A stretch of 9,678 bases of DNA, from positions 1-9,678 of the forward strand of contig DUCA01000218.1 of assembly GCA_012960055.1 (NCBI GenBank), given 5' to 3'. The position numbers and the translations under genes are program-made. Of the stretch, positions 1-7,263 are shown piece after piece. How positions within the stretch are numbered: position 1 is the first letter of the stretch; the number at the start of each line of letters is the position of its first letter. Below the pieces are notes generated by a model. That model did not search any database. It was given only the letters and a program-made list of their open reading frames with translations, and had not been told where the DNA came from. The DNA is from Cycloclasticus sp. (GTDB lineage Bacteria > Pseudomonadota > Gammaproteobacteria > Methylococcales > Cycloclasticaceae).

Positions 1-16
1 CGCTTTCATCATAACC

Positions 17-820
17 ATGCCTATTAGCAAGAACGATACACCTATCGCCCTAAGCATTTCTGGGCATGATCCAACTGGCGGAGCTGGCGTTATCGCGGAT
101 GCGGAAGTGTTTACCCAGTTCGGTTGTCACCCCTGCACAATACTCACCTGCCAAACCGTTCAAGATTCGAGCACCGTTCATCGGTTAATATCCTTGAGCG
201 GCAACAACCTAATTGAGCAGGCCAATATTTTGTTTAACGACATGCCCATCGCGGCGATTAAAATTGGCTTAACGGGATCAGTTGAATGCGTTGAAGCCAT
301 TGTTAACGTTGTGCTAAAACACCCTAATATCCCTGTTGTGTTTGACCCCATTTTAGCCAGCGGCGACGGCACCGCATTGGCGAGCGAAAAACTCATTCGC
401 ACTATAGCCGACACCTTGTTGCCGCTTGTCGATGTGCTAACCCCGAATACGCTAGAGGCTGTAAAGCTTTGCAGTCTATCGACCAATAGCAGCATCGATT
501 CGCTTGGAAAAACCTTGTTAAAACAAGGCGCTAAAAACGTGCTTATAACGGGCGGGCATGAACACGGCGAGCAAATCATTAATCACCTATTTCAAGCAAA
601 CGCCGCTAGCCAGCAATACAGTTGGATTCGACTTCATGGGGAATATCACGGTACCGGCTGTACGTTAGCATCTGCCATTGCTGCGTTGATTGCAAAAGGC
701 GAATCAATACCCAGCGCTGTAGAGCAAGCACAAACTTACACTGATCAGGCCATTCGCCACGCTAGAAAAATCGGCAAAGGCCAAGCGTTCCCTTCTCGCG
801 GCCATATCGACACAAAATGA
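17..820 (+). CDS. thiD: Hydroxymethylpyrimidine / phosphomethylpyrimidine kinase
   Basis: This cytoplasmic kinase phosphorylates hydroxymethylpyrimidine to HMP-phosphate and then to HMP-diphosphate, the pyrimidine half of thiamine. Its 267 residues match the usual single-domain ThiD length. Visible motifs of the ribokinase-like fold are SGHDPTGGAG at 15-24 (substrate and glycine-rich loop), FDP at 109-111, TPNT at 142-145, LITGGHE at 176-182, and the anion-hole motif HGTGC at 211-215. The TVQDS stretch and the YHGTGCTLASA block resemble the Pseudomonas type of ThiD more than the E. coli type. The ATG at 17 starts just before the first conserved strand and so is reasonable, but only 16 bases of upstream sequence are present, so any promoter or TPP riboswitch lies outside the window. 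The last four bases overlap the thiE start, indicating an operon with translational coupling. Confidence 0.95.
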   Translation: MPISKNDTPIALSISGHDPTGGAGVIADAEVFTQFGCHPCTILTCQTVQDSSTVHRLISLSGNNLIEQANILFNDMPIAAIKIGLTGSVECVEAIVNVVLKHPNIPVVFDPILASGDGTALASEKLIRTIADTLLPLVDVLTPNTLEAVKLCSLSTNSSIDSLGKTLLKQGAKNVLITGGHEHGEQIINHLFQANAASQQYSWIRLHGEYHGTGCTLASAIAALIAKGESIPSAVEQAQTYTDQAIRHARKIGKGQAFPSRGHIDTK

Positions 821-1467
821 ATACAATAAAATGCCGAAAAGGGCTGTACGCCATTACGCCAAACCAGCCAAACACTGCGCTGTTACTCGAACAAATTGAA
901 CACGCATTACAAGGCAAGCTTGCGCTATTACAGTACCGAGACAAAACAAGCACAGCCACAGAAAAGCTACATCGAGCAAAAACCATCCACGCACTGTGCT
1001 TAAAGTATGACACGCCGCTTATTATTAACGATGACCCAGCGCTTGCACTCGCCTGCCAAGCTGAAGGTGTACATTTAGGACAATCTGACGGATCCATTCA
1101 ACAGGCACGTAAACTATTAGGCGAAAAAGCCATTATCGGCGCGACCTGCCACCACCAACTTGAACTGGCTATTAAGGCCGAAACAAACGGCGCTGATTAC
1201 GTTGCCTTCGGTCGCTTTTTTCATTCGTCAACCAAACCAGGCGTACCGTTAGCCAATACTCAGCTCATCAAAGACGCGCTAAACACTCTAGCTATACCCA
1301 TTGTTGCCATTGGCGGCATTACATTAGAAAATGCCGCACCACTTGTACAAGCTGGCATTACGAATTTAGCCGTTGTGGACAACATCTTTTCACAATCCAA
1401 CATCCGGCAGGCTTGCTTAAAATTTGATCATTTGTTTTATTGCAACCATAAAAAAACGCAGGACTAG
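817..1467 (+). CDS. thiE: Thiamine-phosphate synthase
   Basis: ThiE condenses HMP-diphosphate with hydroxyethylthiazole phosphate to give thiamine phosphate and pyrophosphate in the cytoplasm. The 216-residue TIM-barrel protein is of normal length. Recognisable elements are QYRDK at 39-43, IINDD at 69-73 (diphosphate and Mg binding), HLGQ with an Asp at 86-91, GATCH at 108-112, the phosphate-loop region STKPG at 138-142, and AIGGIT at 164-169. The start ATG shares ATGA with the thiD stop, and no convincing ribosome binding site precedes it, so it probably relies on coupled translation. The last codons and the stop lie inside the terminator hairpin. In Pseudomonas thiE is, as I recall, followed by hemL; here the unit ends after thiE. 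The family assignment is secure. Confidence 0.95.
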   Translation: MNTIKCRKGLYAITPNQPNTALLLEQIEHALQGKLALLQYRDKTSTATEKLHRAKTIHALCLKYDTPLIINDDPALALACQAEGVHLGQSDGSIQQARKLLGEKAIIGATCHHQLELAIKAETNGADYVAFGRFFHSSTKPGVPLANTQLIKDALNTLAIPIVAIGGITLENAAPLVQAGITNLAVVDNIFSQSNIRQACLKFDHLFYCNHKKTQD

Positions 1468-1478
1468 CCTGCGTTTTT
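1452..1478. terminator. Bidirectional Rho-independent terminator between thiE and the receptor gene
   Basis: An 11-base arm AAAAACGCAGG (1452-1462) pairs perfectly with CCTGCGTTTTT (1468-1478) around a 5-base loop ACTAG. The T run serves the + strand thiE transcript. The A run becomes a T run for the convergent - strand receptor transcript, so the hairpin can stop both. The thiE stop codon TAG (1465-1467) is within the loop, and the receptor gene stops at 1500. Confidence 0.9.
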
Positions 1479-1499
1479 CCTGTGTGTATTAGGTGAAAC

Positions 1500-3560
1500 T
1501 TACCATTCGTAACTGGCTGTAATATACACATTACGACCTTGGCCTGGTACTTTATCGTCCACAGCCACATCATCATTACCTACGGCTCTATTAATTGCAG
1601 CCGTATGGTCTGCGTAGTCTTTATCTAACAAATTCTCAATCCCAAACCCAATGCTCATGCTAGCAACCGGCTCAATGTCCGCGCGAATATTTAACAACGC
1701 ATAGCCTGCTGATTTCATCTCATTATTGTAATCAGCCACATCATTTTGAGCAGAATAAGCCTCTACTTCTGTTGCTATTGACCAATTAGATTGCTCATAC
1801 GTTAATTGTGCCCGAGTGTTCAATGGCGCGATACGGTACAGGTTATCACCGCCACCATCACGTCGACGGCCACGCACATAGCTCACCGAGCCGTCTAAAC
1901 GCCATTCATCGGCCAGCTCATAACCCCATTCAACATCCATACCGTATAACTCAGCATCGACATTTGTAAATTCTAGCGTTGACGCACCGCCCACGGCTAT
2001 AGCAGCCGCATTAGTGGTCGCCTCTCCTTGGATATAATCATTGACGCGATGGTAAAAGGCTCTCGGCGCCAAATACAACCCATTGGAAGCATATTCTAGA
2101 CCGGCTTCAAACTGGTAGGCTGTTTCAGAATCTAAATTCACATCACCAATATAGACCCTGTTATCCGCTAAACCACCTGTCGCCTCCAGAGGAACCCATA
2201 AATAACGTTCTTGATAGGATGGTGAACGCATTTTTCGGGCAAAACCTACTTCTGCCGTTAAGGTATCTGATAATGATTTTCTTAGGATTATGTCTAAATC
2301 CCAGTTGTGATCAGTTTGCGACAAGTCACTTTGATTAAAGCCGTCACGTAATGCTCTGACATTGGCATTCATCATTGCCATACTTGAAGCAACATCATCA
2401 GAATCCATTTCTATCTGCGTATAACGAACCCCCACTTCAAGCTCTAACTCGACATCAATATCTCCTTTCCACTCAGCAAAAGCGCTGTAACGGTTTTTCT
2501 CGGCCCCATTAAAATTATCCGTATAGAACATTCCATTTGTCGGGTCTGTAATCACCCCATCATGAGTAGACTGGTCACCTTCAAGCCCTAAGCTGATATC
2601 ACCACCAGACAATGGCATGTGATAGACCATAGACAAACCACCCCCATCAACTGTCGTTAAATTTTGGCGGTACTTATTTGCCATAACCCCATTAGACCGT
2701 AAGGTGAAATTATTCATTAAATGACGCATATCTTGATAGTAATAAGATGTTTCGAATGAACGGCCTTCACCTAATCTCACACTATAATCAGCAGAGAAAA
2801 TACCACCTCTTACAAAAATAATATCCATCGGTAACGACGGCGATCCTGTGTGCCCAGTATCATTATTACTGTAATTAAAACCTAATTTATGTGCGCCAAA
2901 CCTTGTGCCATATCCGACTGTATAGGCATCACGATCGTATTGACCCGGGTCAACAGATTTGCTGCCGTCAAATTCGTAATCGCTTCCTTTTTCTTGACTA
3001 ACGCTAGCATGAAAACGGTGACTATCATTCGCATACGTTGCTAATACACTGCTGGTTAAGCCATTATCGGCTTCGCTATAGCCTAATGATGCAAGGCCGT
3101 GGAATTCAAATGCATCGCCATTTGTGAAATGACTTTTGCGTGACTCTGCCGTCATTGAACCGCCAATGGTTTCAATGCCACTGCTGACTGGCGCAATACC
3201 CCTATAAACGGTTAAGTTTTCTGTTAATGACGCTGGAATGTGACTCAACGGAGGATCCATACTATTGGGTCCCACTTCTTTCCAAGACATACCATCCACA
3301 ACGGCATTAATACGGCCACCAAATTGACCACGGTAAGAAGCTATACCCGTTAACGGACCATTACGGTTAACGTTTGCGCCTGGTACACGCTTTAACAATG
3401 CAGCGGTGTCTTTGAGGGCTAACGAATCTGGCGCCACACCAAACTCACCGGGGCGCATGCTGCTGCCTTCAACAATAATGGTTTGGTTGCTGTAATCAGC
3501 CGCATTAGCAGATATTGCTACGATGGCTACTGATAATAAACTAAGTTTGAACTGCCTCAC
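1500..3560 (-). CDS. TonB-dependent outer membrane receptor, OprC/NosA-like (copper or zinc uptake)
   Basis: A 686-residue TonB-dependent receptor predicted to import a metal ion across the outer membrane. It has a signal peptide with likely cleavage after ANA (residue 20), a TonB-box-like stretch QTIIVEG (26-32), a plug domain to about residue 140 containing RGQFGGRINAVVDGMSW, and a 22-strand-type barrel ending in an aromatic residue (YEW). The segments PNSMDPP (98-104) and HLMNNFTLR (280-288) align by eye with the OprC/NosA copper-receptor family. From memory, OprC binds copper with a CxxxM plus HxM site. Here HxM is present (H280, M282) and the plug Met is present (M101), but the Cys position is Gly97. 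Substrate is therefore uncertain: copper, zinc or another soft metal. Translation starts at GTG, chosen for its strong ribosome binding site and the signal peptide. It lies 101 bases downstream of a G3E GTPase gene on the same strand. Confidence 0.9.
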   Translation of the reverse strand: MRQFKLSLLSVAIVAISANAADYSNQTIIVEGSSMRPGEFGVAPDSLALKDTAALLKRVPGANVNRNGPLTGIASYRGQFGGRINAVVDGMSWKEVGPNSMDPPLSHIPASLTENLTVYRGIAPVSSGIETIGGSMTAESRKSHFTNGDAFEFHGLASLGYSEADNGLTSSVLATYANDSHRFHASVSQEKGSDYEFDGSKSVDPGQYDRDAYTVGYGTRFGAHKLGFNYSNNDTGHTGSPSLPMDIIFVRGGIFSADYSVRLGEGRSFETSYYYQDMRHLMNNFTLRSNGVMANKYRQNLTTVDGGGLSMVYHMPLSGGDISLGLEGDQSTHDGVITDPTNGMFYTDNFNGAEKNRYSAFAEWKGDIDVELELEVGVRYTQIEMDSDDVASSMAMMNANVRALRDGFNQSDLSQTDHNWDLDIILRKSLSDTLTAEVGFARKMRSPSYQERYLWVPLEATGGLADNRVYIGDVNLDSETAYQFEAGLEYASNGLYLAPRAFYHRVNDYIQGEATTNAAAIAVGGASTLEFTNVDAELYGMDVEWGYELADEWRLDGSVSYVRGRRRDGGGDNLYRIAPLNTRAQLTYEQSNWSIATEVEAYSAQNDVADYNNEMKSAGYALLNIRADIEPVASMSIGFGIENLLDKDYADHTAAINRAVGNDDVAVDDKVPGQGRNVYITASYEW

Positions 3561-3566
3561 AAAACT

Positions 3567-3574
3567 CTCTCCTT
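3567..3574 (-). promoter_or_regulatory. Ribosome binding site of the TonB receptor gene
   Basis: On the - strand this reads AAGGAGAG, six bases before the GTG at 3560. It supports the GTG as the true start; no in-frame ATG occurs before the signal peptide. Confidence 0.8.
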
Positions 3575-3618
3575 TTTACAATGAGAGATATTTTACTGCT
3601 GCTATTTGTTTTTGGAAA

Positions 3619-3635
3619 TGTGACAAATTGTCGCA
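3619..3635. promoter_or_regulatory. Palindrome upstream of the receptor gene, candidate operator
   Basis: TGTGACAAATTGTCGCA is an inverted repeat centred on A3627. The inner 11 bases GACAAATTGTC are perfect, and two of the three outer pairs also match. It is centred 67 bases before the receptor start, in the 101-base gap after the G3E gene, where an operator would be expected. It does not match the Zur, Fur, CueR or CRP consensus well, so the regulator is unknown. No convincing -35/-10 pair was found nearby. Confidence 0.4.
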
Positions 3636-3661
3636 CCCTAATCGAGTGGGTTAAGGGCTCA

Positions 3662-4597
3662 CTATAAAATACAGCTCTCTATTTCCTGCTCTAATCGTTC
3701 TTTAGCACGGGTTGATTCTAAGATAATATCGAAGCGACTTTGCTGTTGCCCTTGGATGATTGTCATCGTTAATCGTTCCCCCTCACCGTTGAATAGCAAC
3801 CAGCCATTATCGGTTTGGCAAATGGCTTTGATGCGGGTAGGTTGCGTACGCTTAAATAGTTCCTCAAGTTTTTGCCGACAGAACAACTGCTCGAGGTTAA
3901 ATGCCCGACTAAATACCGACACTGTTGGTTCATCTGCCGATAATGTGGCGTTCAAAGAAACCGCATCCTTCTCTCGACCAACCACCGGCTCCAGCTCAAG
4001 CCAATTCGAATCAATCACCCCAAAGCTTGTTTTAGCGACAATCAATTTAGGCACCAAACAGTGTTCAACTAAACTATCAAATTTGTCCATCGCAGGTGTT
4101 GATGCTAAATCCACTTTATTCGCAATCAATATATCGGCCAAGGCTATTTGTTGCTCCAGAAGGCCATTGGCATACCTTGCCGGGTTCAGTAATTTTTCAG
4201 GGTCTAACAGACAAAAACTTGCTTTTAACGATAGGGCTTTTTGAAAGTGCTCGCCGTTCAGCGTTTTCAATACACCATCAGGATGACCTAAGCCACTTGT
4301 TTCAACAAATAATCGATCGGGGCGTGATTGTTTCAGCAATTTATTGATGGCCACCTGCATAGGTACGCCGGATGCGCAACACATGCAACCACCGGGGATT
4401 TCTTTTACCGTGATCCCTTGTGATTGGTAATGCGCGCCATCGATGCCTAACTGACCGTATTCGTTAACCAGCACAGCCCAGTGCTCATCAGCAGGCTTAG
4501 TCTCAAACAAATTAAGAATGGCGCTGGTTTTACCAGATCCTAAGAAACCCATAAAAACATGGGTAGGAATAGCTGTTAATGGTTGTCGAGATGCCAT
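3662..4597 (-). CDS. G3E family GTPase, CobW/COG0523 metallochaperone type
   Basis: A cytoplasmic P-loop GTPase of the CobW/YjiA/ZigA group, whose members insert or deliver metals (often zinc or cobalt) to target proteins. Numbered from the ATG at 4597 (311 residues), it shows Walker A GFLGSGKT at 17-24, NEYGQLGIDG at 45-54, the metal-binding motif GGCMCC at 69-74 (Cys 71, 73, 74), ETSGLGHP at 99-106 and the guanine-specificity motif NKVD at 160-163, followed by a shorter C-terminal CobW_C-like domain. It lacks the His-rich linker seen in some zinc chaperones. A TTG six codons earlier (4615) is possible, but the ATG is preferred because AGGGTGA sits just before it. Its neighbour downstream is an OprC-like metal receptor, suggesting a metal-acquisition pair. 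The target protein and metal are not determined by the sequence. Confidence 0.9.
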   Translation of the reverse strand: MASRQPLTAIPTHVFMGFLGSGKTSAILNLFETKPADEHWAVLVNEYGQLGIDGAHYQSQGITVKEIPGGCMCCASGVPMQVAINKLLKQSRPDRLFVETSGLGHPDGVLKTLNGEHFQKALSLKASFCLLDPEKLLNPARYANGLLEQQIALADILIANKVDLASTPAMDKFDSLVEHCLVPKLIVAKTSFGVIDSNWLELEPVVGREKDAVSLNATLSADEPTVSVFSRAFNLEQLFCRQKLEELFKRTQPTRIKAICQTDNGWLLFNGEGERLTMTIIQGQQQSRFDIILESTRAKERLEQEIESCIL

Positions 4598-4601
4598 CTT
4601 T

Positions 4602-4608
4602 TCACCCT
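4602..4608 (-). promoter_or_regulatory. Ribosome binding site deciding the G3E GTPase start
   Basis: On the - strand this is AGGGTGA, four bases before the ATG at 4597. It favours that ATG over the TTG at 4615, which would place this element inside the coding sequence. Confidence 0.65.
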
Positions 4609-4722
4609 GCGACAATATGCCACATTCCCAAGCGTTAAATATACCCGCAAGCTATCAGCAACTCTTAATTGCAGCGTCTAACAACGGCTCTGTCGACTTC
4701 ATTCGTATCAAGAGTCCTTTTG

Positions 4723-4752
4723 CGCCCTCTGCAGTTTGGAGGGCGTTTTTTT
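4723..4752 (+). terminator. Hairpin with T tract, oriented to stop + strand transcription
   Basis: CGCCCTC (4723-4729) pairs with GAGGGCG (4739-4745) around a 9-base loop and is followed by seven T residues (4746-4752). This is a classic intrinsic terminator on the + strand. On the - strand, where argG ends at 4758, the same hairpin is followed by CAAAAGG rather than a T run, so it is a poor terminator for argG. No + strand gene is evident upstream; see findings. Confidence 0.7.
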
Positions 4753-4757
4753 GCAAA

Positions 4758-5975
4758 CTACAAACGTTTTCTTGCTGCAATTCTCATGCGCAAGGCGTTT
4801 AATTTGATAAAACCCGCCGCATCTTTTTGGTCGTATGCACCGCCATCGTCTTCAAACGTGGCGATATTTTCATCAAACAAGCTGTCTGTTGAGGATTCAC
4901 GTCCCACAACAATCACATTGCCTTTGTACAATTTTAAACGAATGCGACCATTCACCGTCACTTGTGACGCGTTAATCATCGTTTGTAGCATTTCGCGTTC
5001 AGGACTCCACCAGTAACCGTTATAAATCAAGCTCGCGTAGCGCGGCATCAACTCATCTTTTAAATGTGTCACTTCACGGTCTAATGTAATGGACTCAATT
5101 GCACGATGCGCTTTCAGCATAATAGTTCCGCCCGGTGTTTCGTAACAACCGCGGGCTTTCATGCCCACATAGCGATTTTCCACAATATCTGCGCGGCCAA
5201 TGCCGTTGGCACCACCCACTGCGTTCAATTCAGCCAATACGGTTGCTGGCGACATGGCTTGGCCATTTACCCCCACAATATCACCGGCTTTATATTCCAA
5301 TTCTAGGTAAGTCGCTTCATCTGGCGCAGCTTCAGGCGACACCGACCAACGCCACATGTCTTTTTCCGGTTCAACCCAAGGATCTTCTAAAATATCGCCT
5401 TCGTATGAAATGTGTAGCAAGTTCGCATCCATTGAGTACGGTGATTTTTTACCACGTTTCATCTCAACGGCAATACCCGCTTTTTCAGCATAAGCCAATA
5501 ATGAATCACGTGAGGTCAAATCCCATTCACGCCAAGGCGCGATAATTTTAACGTCTGGTTTAAGCGCATAAGCACCCAACTCAAAACGCACCTGATCATT
5601 ACCTTTACCCGTTGCGCCATGTGAAATAGCATCCGCACCAGTTTCATTGGCAATTTCAATCAATCGCTTTGAAATTAAAGGCCGAGCGATGGACGTGCCA
5701 AGTAGGTATTCACCTTCGTAAATGGTATTGGCGCGGAACATTGGAAACACGAAATCACGCACGAACTCTTCTTTGAGGTCGTCGATATAAATTTCTTTAA
5801 TACCGTAGGACTCTGCCTTAGCACGCGCCGGTTCAACTTCCTCGCCCTGCCCTAAATCAGCGGTAAATGTCACGACTTCACAATCGTAAACATCTTCCAG
5901 CCATTTAAGGATAACGGAGGTATCTAATCCGCCTGAGTAGGCTAAAACAACTTTATTAACTTCTTGCTTCGACAT
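4758..5975 (-). CDS. argG: Argininosuccinate synthase
   Basis: ArgG joins citrulline and aspartate using ATP to make argininosuccinate, the penultimate step of arginine synthesis, in the cytoplasm. The 405-residue length is typical of the short bacterial type. The N-terminal PP-loop AYSGGLDTS is at 12-20, the EGEYLLGTSIARPLI segment at 87-101, and the citrulline/aspartate-binding segment HGATGKGNDQVRFE at 119-132. ETPGG and the C-terminal tetramerisation helix ending in AARKRL are also present. No lesions are seen. The ATG at 5975 is followed at once by the first conserved strand; only a weak GAG-containing ribosome binding site precedes it. The gene has its own promoter-like region just upstream and follows a broken motY-like gene. 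I recall the argG/motY pairing from Pseudomonas (PA3525/PA3526). Confidence 0.97.
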   Translation of the reverse strand: MSKQEVNKVVLAYSGGLDTSVILKWLEDVYDCEVVTFTADLGQGEEVEPARAKAESYGIKEIYIDDLKEEFVRDFVFPMFRANTIYEGEYLLGTSIARPLISKRLIEIANETGADAISHGATGKGNDQVRFELGAYALKPDVKIIAPWREWDLTSRDSLLAYAEKAGIAVEMKRGKKSPYSMDANLLHISYEGDILEDPWVEPEKDMWRWSVSPEAAPDEATYLELEYKAGDIVGVNGQAMSPATVLAELNAVGGANGIGRADIVENRYVGMKARGCYETPGGTIMLKAHRAIESITLDREVTHLKDELMPRYASLIYNGYWWSPEREMLQTMINASQVTVNGRIRLKLYKGNVIVVGRESSTDSLFDENIATFEDDGGAYDQKDAAGFIKLNALRMRIAARKRL

Positions 5976-6010
5976 GGTATTACTCGCAACTTAAAAATTT
6001 GAATGTGAGA

Positions 6011-6016
6011 ATTATA
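6011..6016 (-). promoter_or_regulatory. -10 box of the argG promoter
   Basis: On the - strand this is a perfect TATAAT, 35 bases before the argG ATG. No good -35 hexamer lies 16-18 bases upstream, so an activator or a weak promoter is possible. An ATTCA half-site (+ strand TGAAT at 6000-6004) just downstream could be part of an ArgR box, but the partner half is poor. Confidence 0.5.
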
Positions 6017-6067
6017 CCTGATTGACTAGGCACTTGGCGCTATAGTCTAATCTGGTGTCATGGCGTA

Positions 6068-7221
6068 TTACCCTGAAATTGAAATATCGACACGCCTATT
6101 TAATTGACGACCTGTCGGGCACCTATTGGTAGCAGTTGGCCGACTTTCACCATAGCTTTGGTAACAATACGGTCTCCTTTCACGCCGTGTGAAATTTAAT
6201 ACTTTTTGACTGCATTTAAACGCTTCTTAGACACTGCCAAATTGGCTTGGCGAGGGCCTTTACTATCCCTATAACCTTTTGATACCAAAGTGCCGTCAGG
6301 CTTTTGCAAGCGCATGTATTCTAATAAGTAATCTAATTTGCTGTTATCACGCTTATTCAAACTGATTGAACCCGACCTAAAATAAAGGTGCCTAAATGGC
6401 TCTGGGCCTGCGACTTTTATTCGCACACTTCCTTCCGGCGTATCCACCTCTTCAGGGTCATTTAAGGCAACAACTTGCTCTGCAGAAACGCCCTGCTCAA
6501 TAAGGTAGGCACGAATGGCTTGGATACGTTTATCATAAACTCGACGGCCATCTTTAACCGACGGCTCTTCCGTACCGCGAATCAAATCAATTCTTCCTGC
6601 ATCACCTGCTTCTTTTATGTAGGTGACTGCCTTCGTTAACAAGCGTTTATTTTTATGTGAAATCGCCGAACTTAAACTACCAAACAATGACCATTGATAA
6701 TGAACGTCTTTTCAACTGAATGGCAATAACTGTTGTCGACACAATTCGTGTTACACCATGCCGTCCAAGAAGTTTACAGACGACACCACAATATTTATTT
6801 TGCTGCCAGCGCGTTTAGATTGATAACTGAATTGCTGAAAGTGGCCGTTAGAAAGCTCCTGTAACATCCTTTCTGACACGGCGCTATCAACAAGCACTCT
6901 ATGCAAGTCAGCTTTTACAGCACCTAATTCCAATGAAGGTACATCATGCATCCAAACAGGCGGCACCGAACTTAGCATAGCCGTTTGAATTGGTGGCACA
7001 TATGATTTCGATGTCAATATAAAGCGAACAGGCTCACCCGATTTTTGCTCAAAAACACCTATTCCATACTACGCAATGGTATGCGTTAAAAAACAGGCAG
7101 TCCGGTTTCCCTAAAACTGCCATTGCGAATCAGTAATAGTTGCTTGATATTGTCTTGCTTGAACGCCAAATGACATCAGCGCGGCGACCAGAGCAATATA
7201 AAATTGCTTGATTATCTTCAT
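6068..7221 (-). pseudogene. motY: Broken motY-like gene: signal peptide, MotY N-domain, two OmpA-like modules
   Basis: MotY is a periplasmic OmpA-family protein that forms the T-ring and anchors the flagellar stator. Translation from the ATG at 7221 gives a clear signal peptide (residues 1-22, ending GVQA), then MotY-like text including DSQWQF, FLTHTIA, YGIGVFE, VPPVWMHDVPSLELGAV and SVNFLDGM, a lone Cys before QQLLPFS, and two OmpA-like modules at about 179-270 and 277-384. The frame is cut by five stops: TAG at 7111-7113 (codon 37), TAG at 7069-7071 (51), TAA at 6751-6753 (157), TGA at 6712-6714 (170) and TAA at 6196-6198 (342). One base is also missing near 6154; skipping it restores YGESRPTATNRCPTGRQ and NRRVDISISG before the stop at 6068. 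The restored length is about 384 residues, longer than the roughly 290 of Vibrio MotY. The two longest open pieces (6751-7017 and 6196-6687) are fragments of this one gene, not separate genes. Confidence 0.85.
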
Positions 7222-7263
7222 GCCATTGTTATCGGCTAAAAAGAACAGAACTTGAAAACTTAT

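Noticed and set aside
3619..3635. CRP-type site before the receptor gene
   Set aside because: The halves TGCGA and TCACA are separated by seven bases, not the six of the CRP consensus, and one half is imperfect.
3756..4244. A 162-residue + strand reading frame
   Set aside because: It is antisense to the G3E GTPase, with low-complexity Ser/Asn content typical of shadow frames.
4615..4615. TTG start for the G3E GTPase, six codons upstream
   Set aside because: The ATG at 4597 has a well-placed AGGGTGA, and the extra residues are not part of the conserved fold.
4598..4757. tRNA gene or remnant in the argG/G3E gap
   Set aside because: No T-loop GTTCGA box, no acceptor pairing and no CCA end could be found on either strand.
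4518..5016. + strand reading frames spanning the argG/G3E gap
   Set aside because: They run through the terminator hairpin and into the reverse strand of argG, and show no family signature.
6000..6016. ArgR operator overlapping the argG -10 box
   Set aside because: Only one half-site (ATTCA) is good and the other does not fit, so it is kept as a remark and not called as a site.
6196..6687. A separate 163-residue OmpA-like protein starting at TTG
   Set aside because: It begins and ends at stops lying in the same frame as the upstream MotY-like fragment, has no signal peptide or ribosome binding site, and its missing C-terminus is found directly downstream.
6751..7017. A separate 88-residue small protein
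   Set aside because: It is the middle of the MotY-like N-domain, bounded by two in-frame stops, and its TTG start lacks a ribosome binding site.
6068..7221. Programmed stop-codon readthrough or alternative genetic code
   Set aside because: All three stop codons occur, neighbouring genes use normal stops, and a frameshift is also present, so decay is the simpler explanation.
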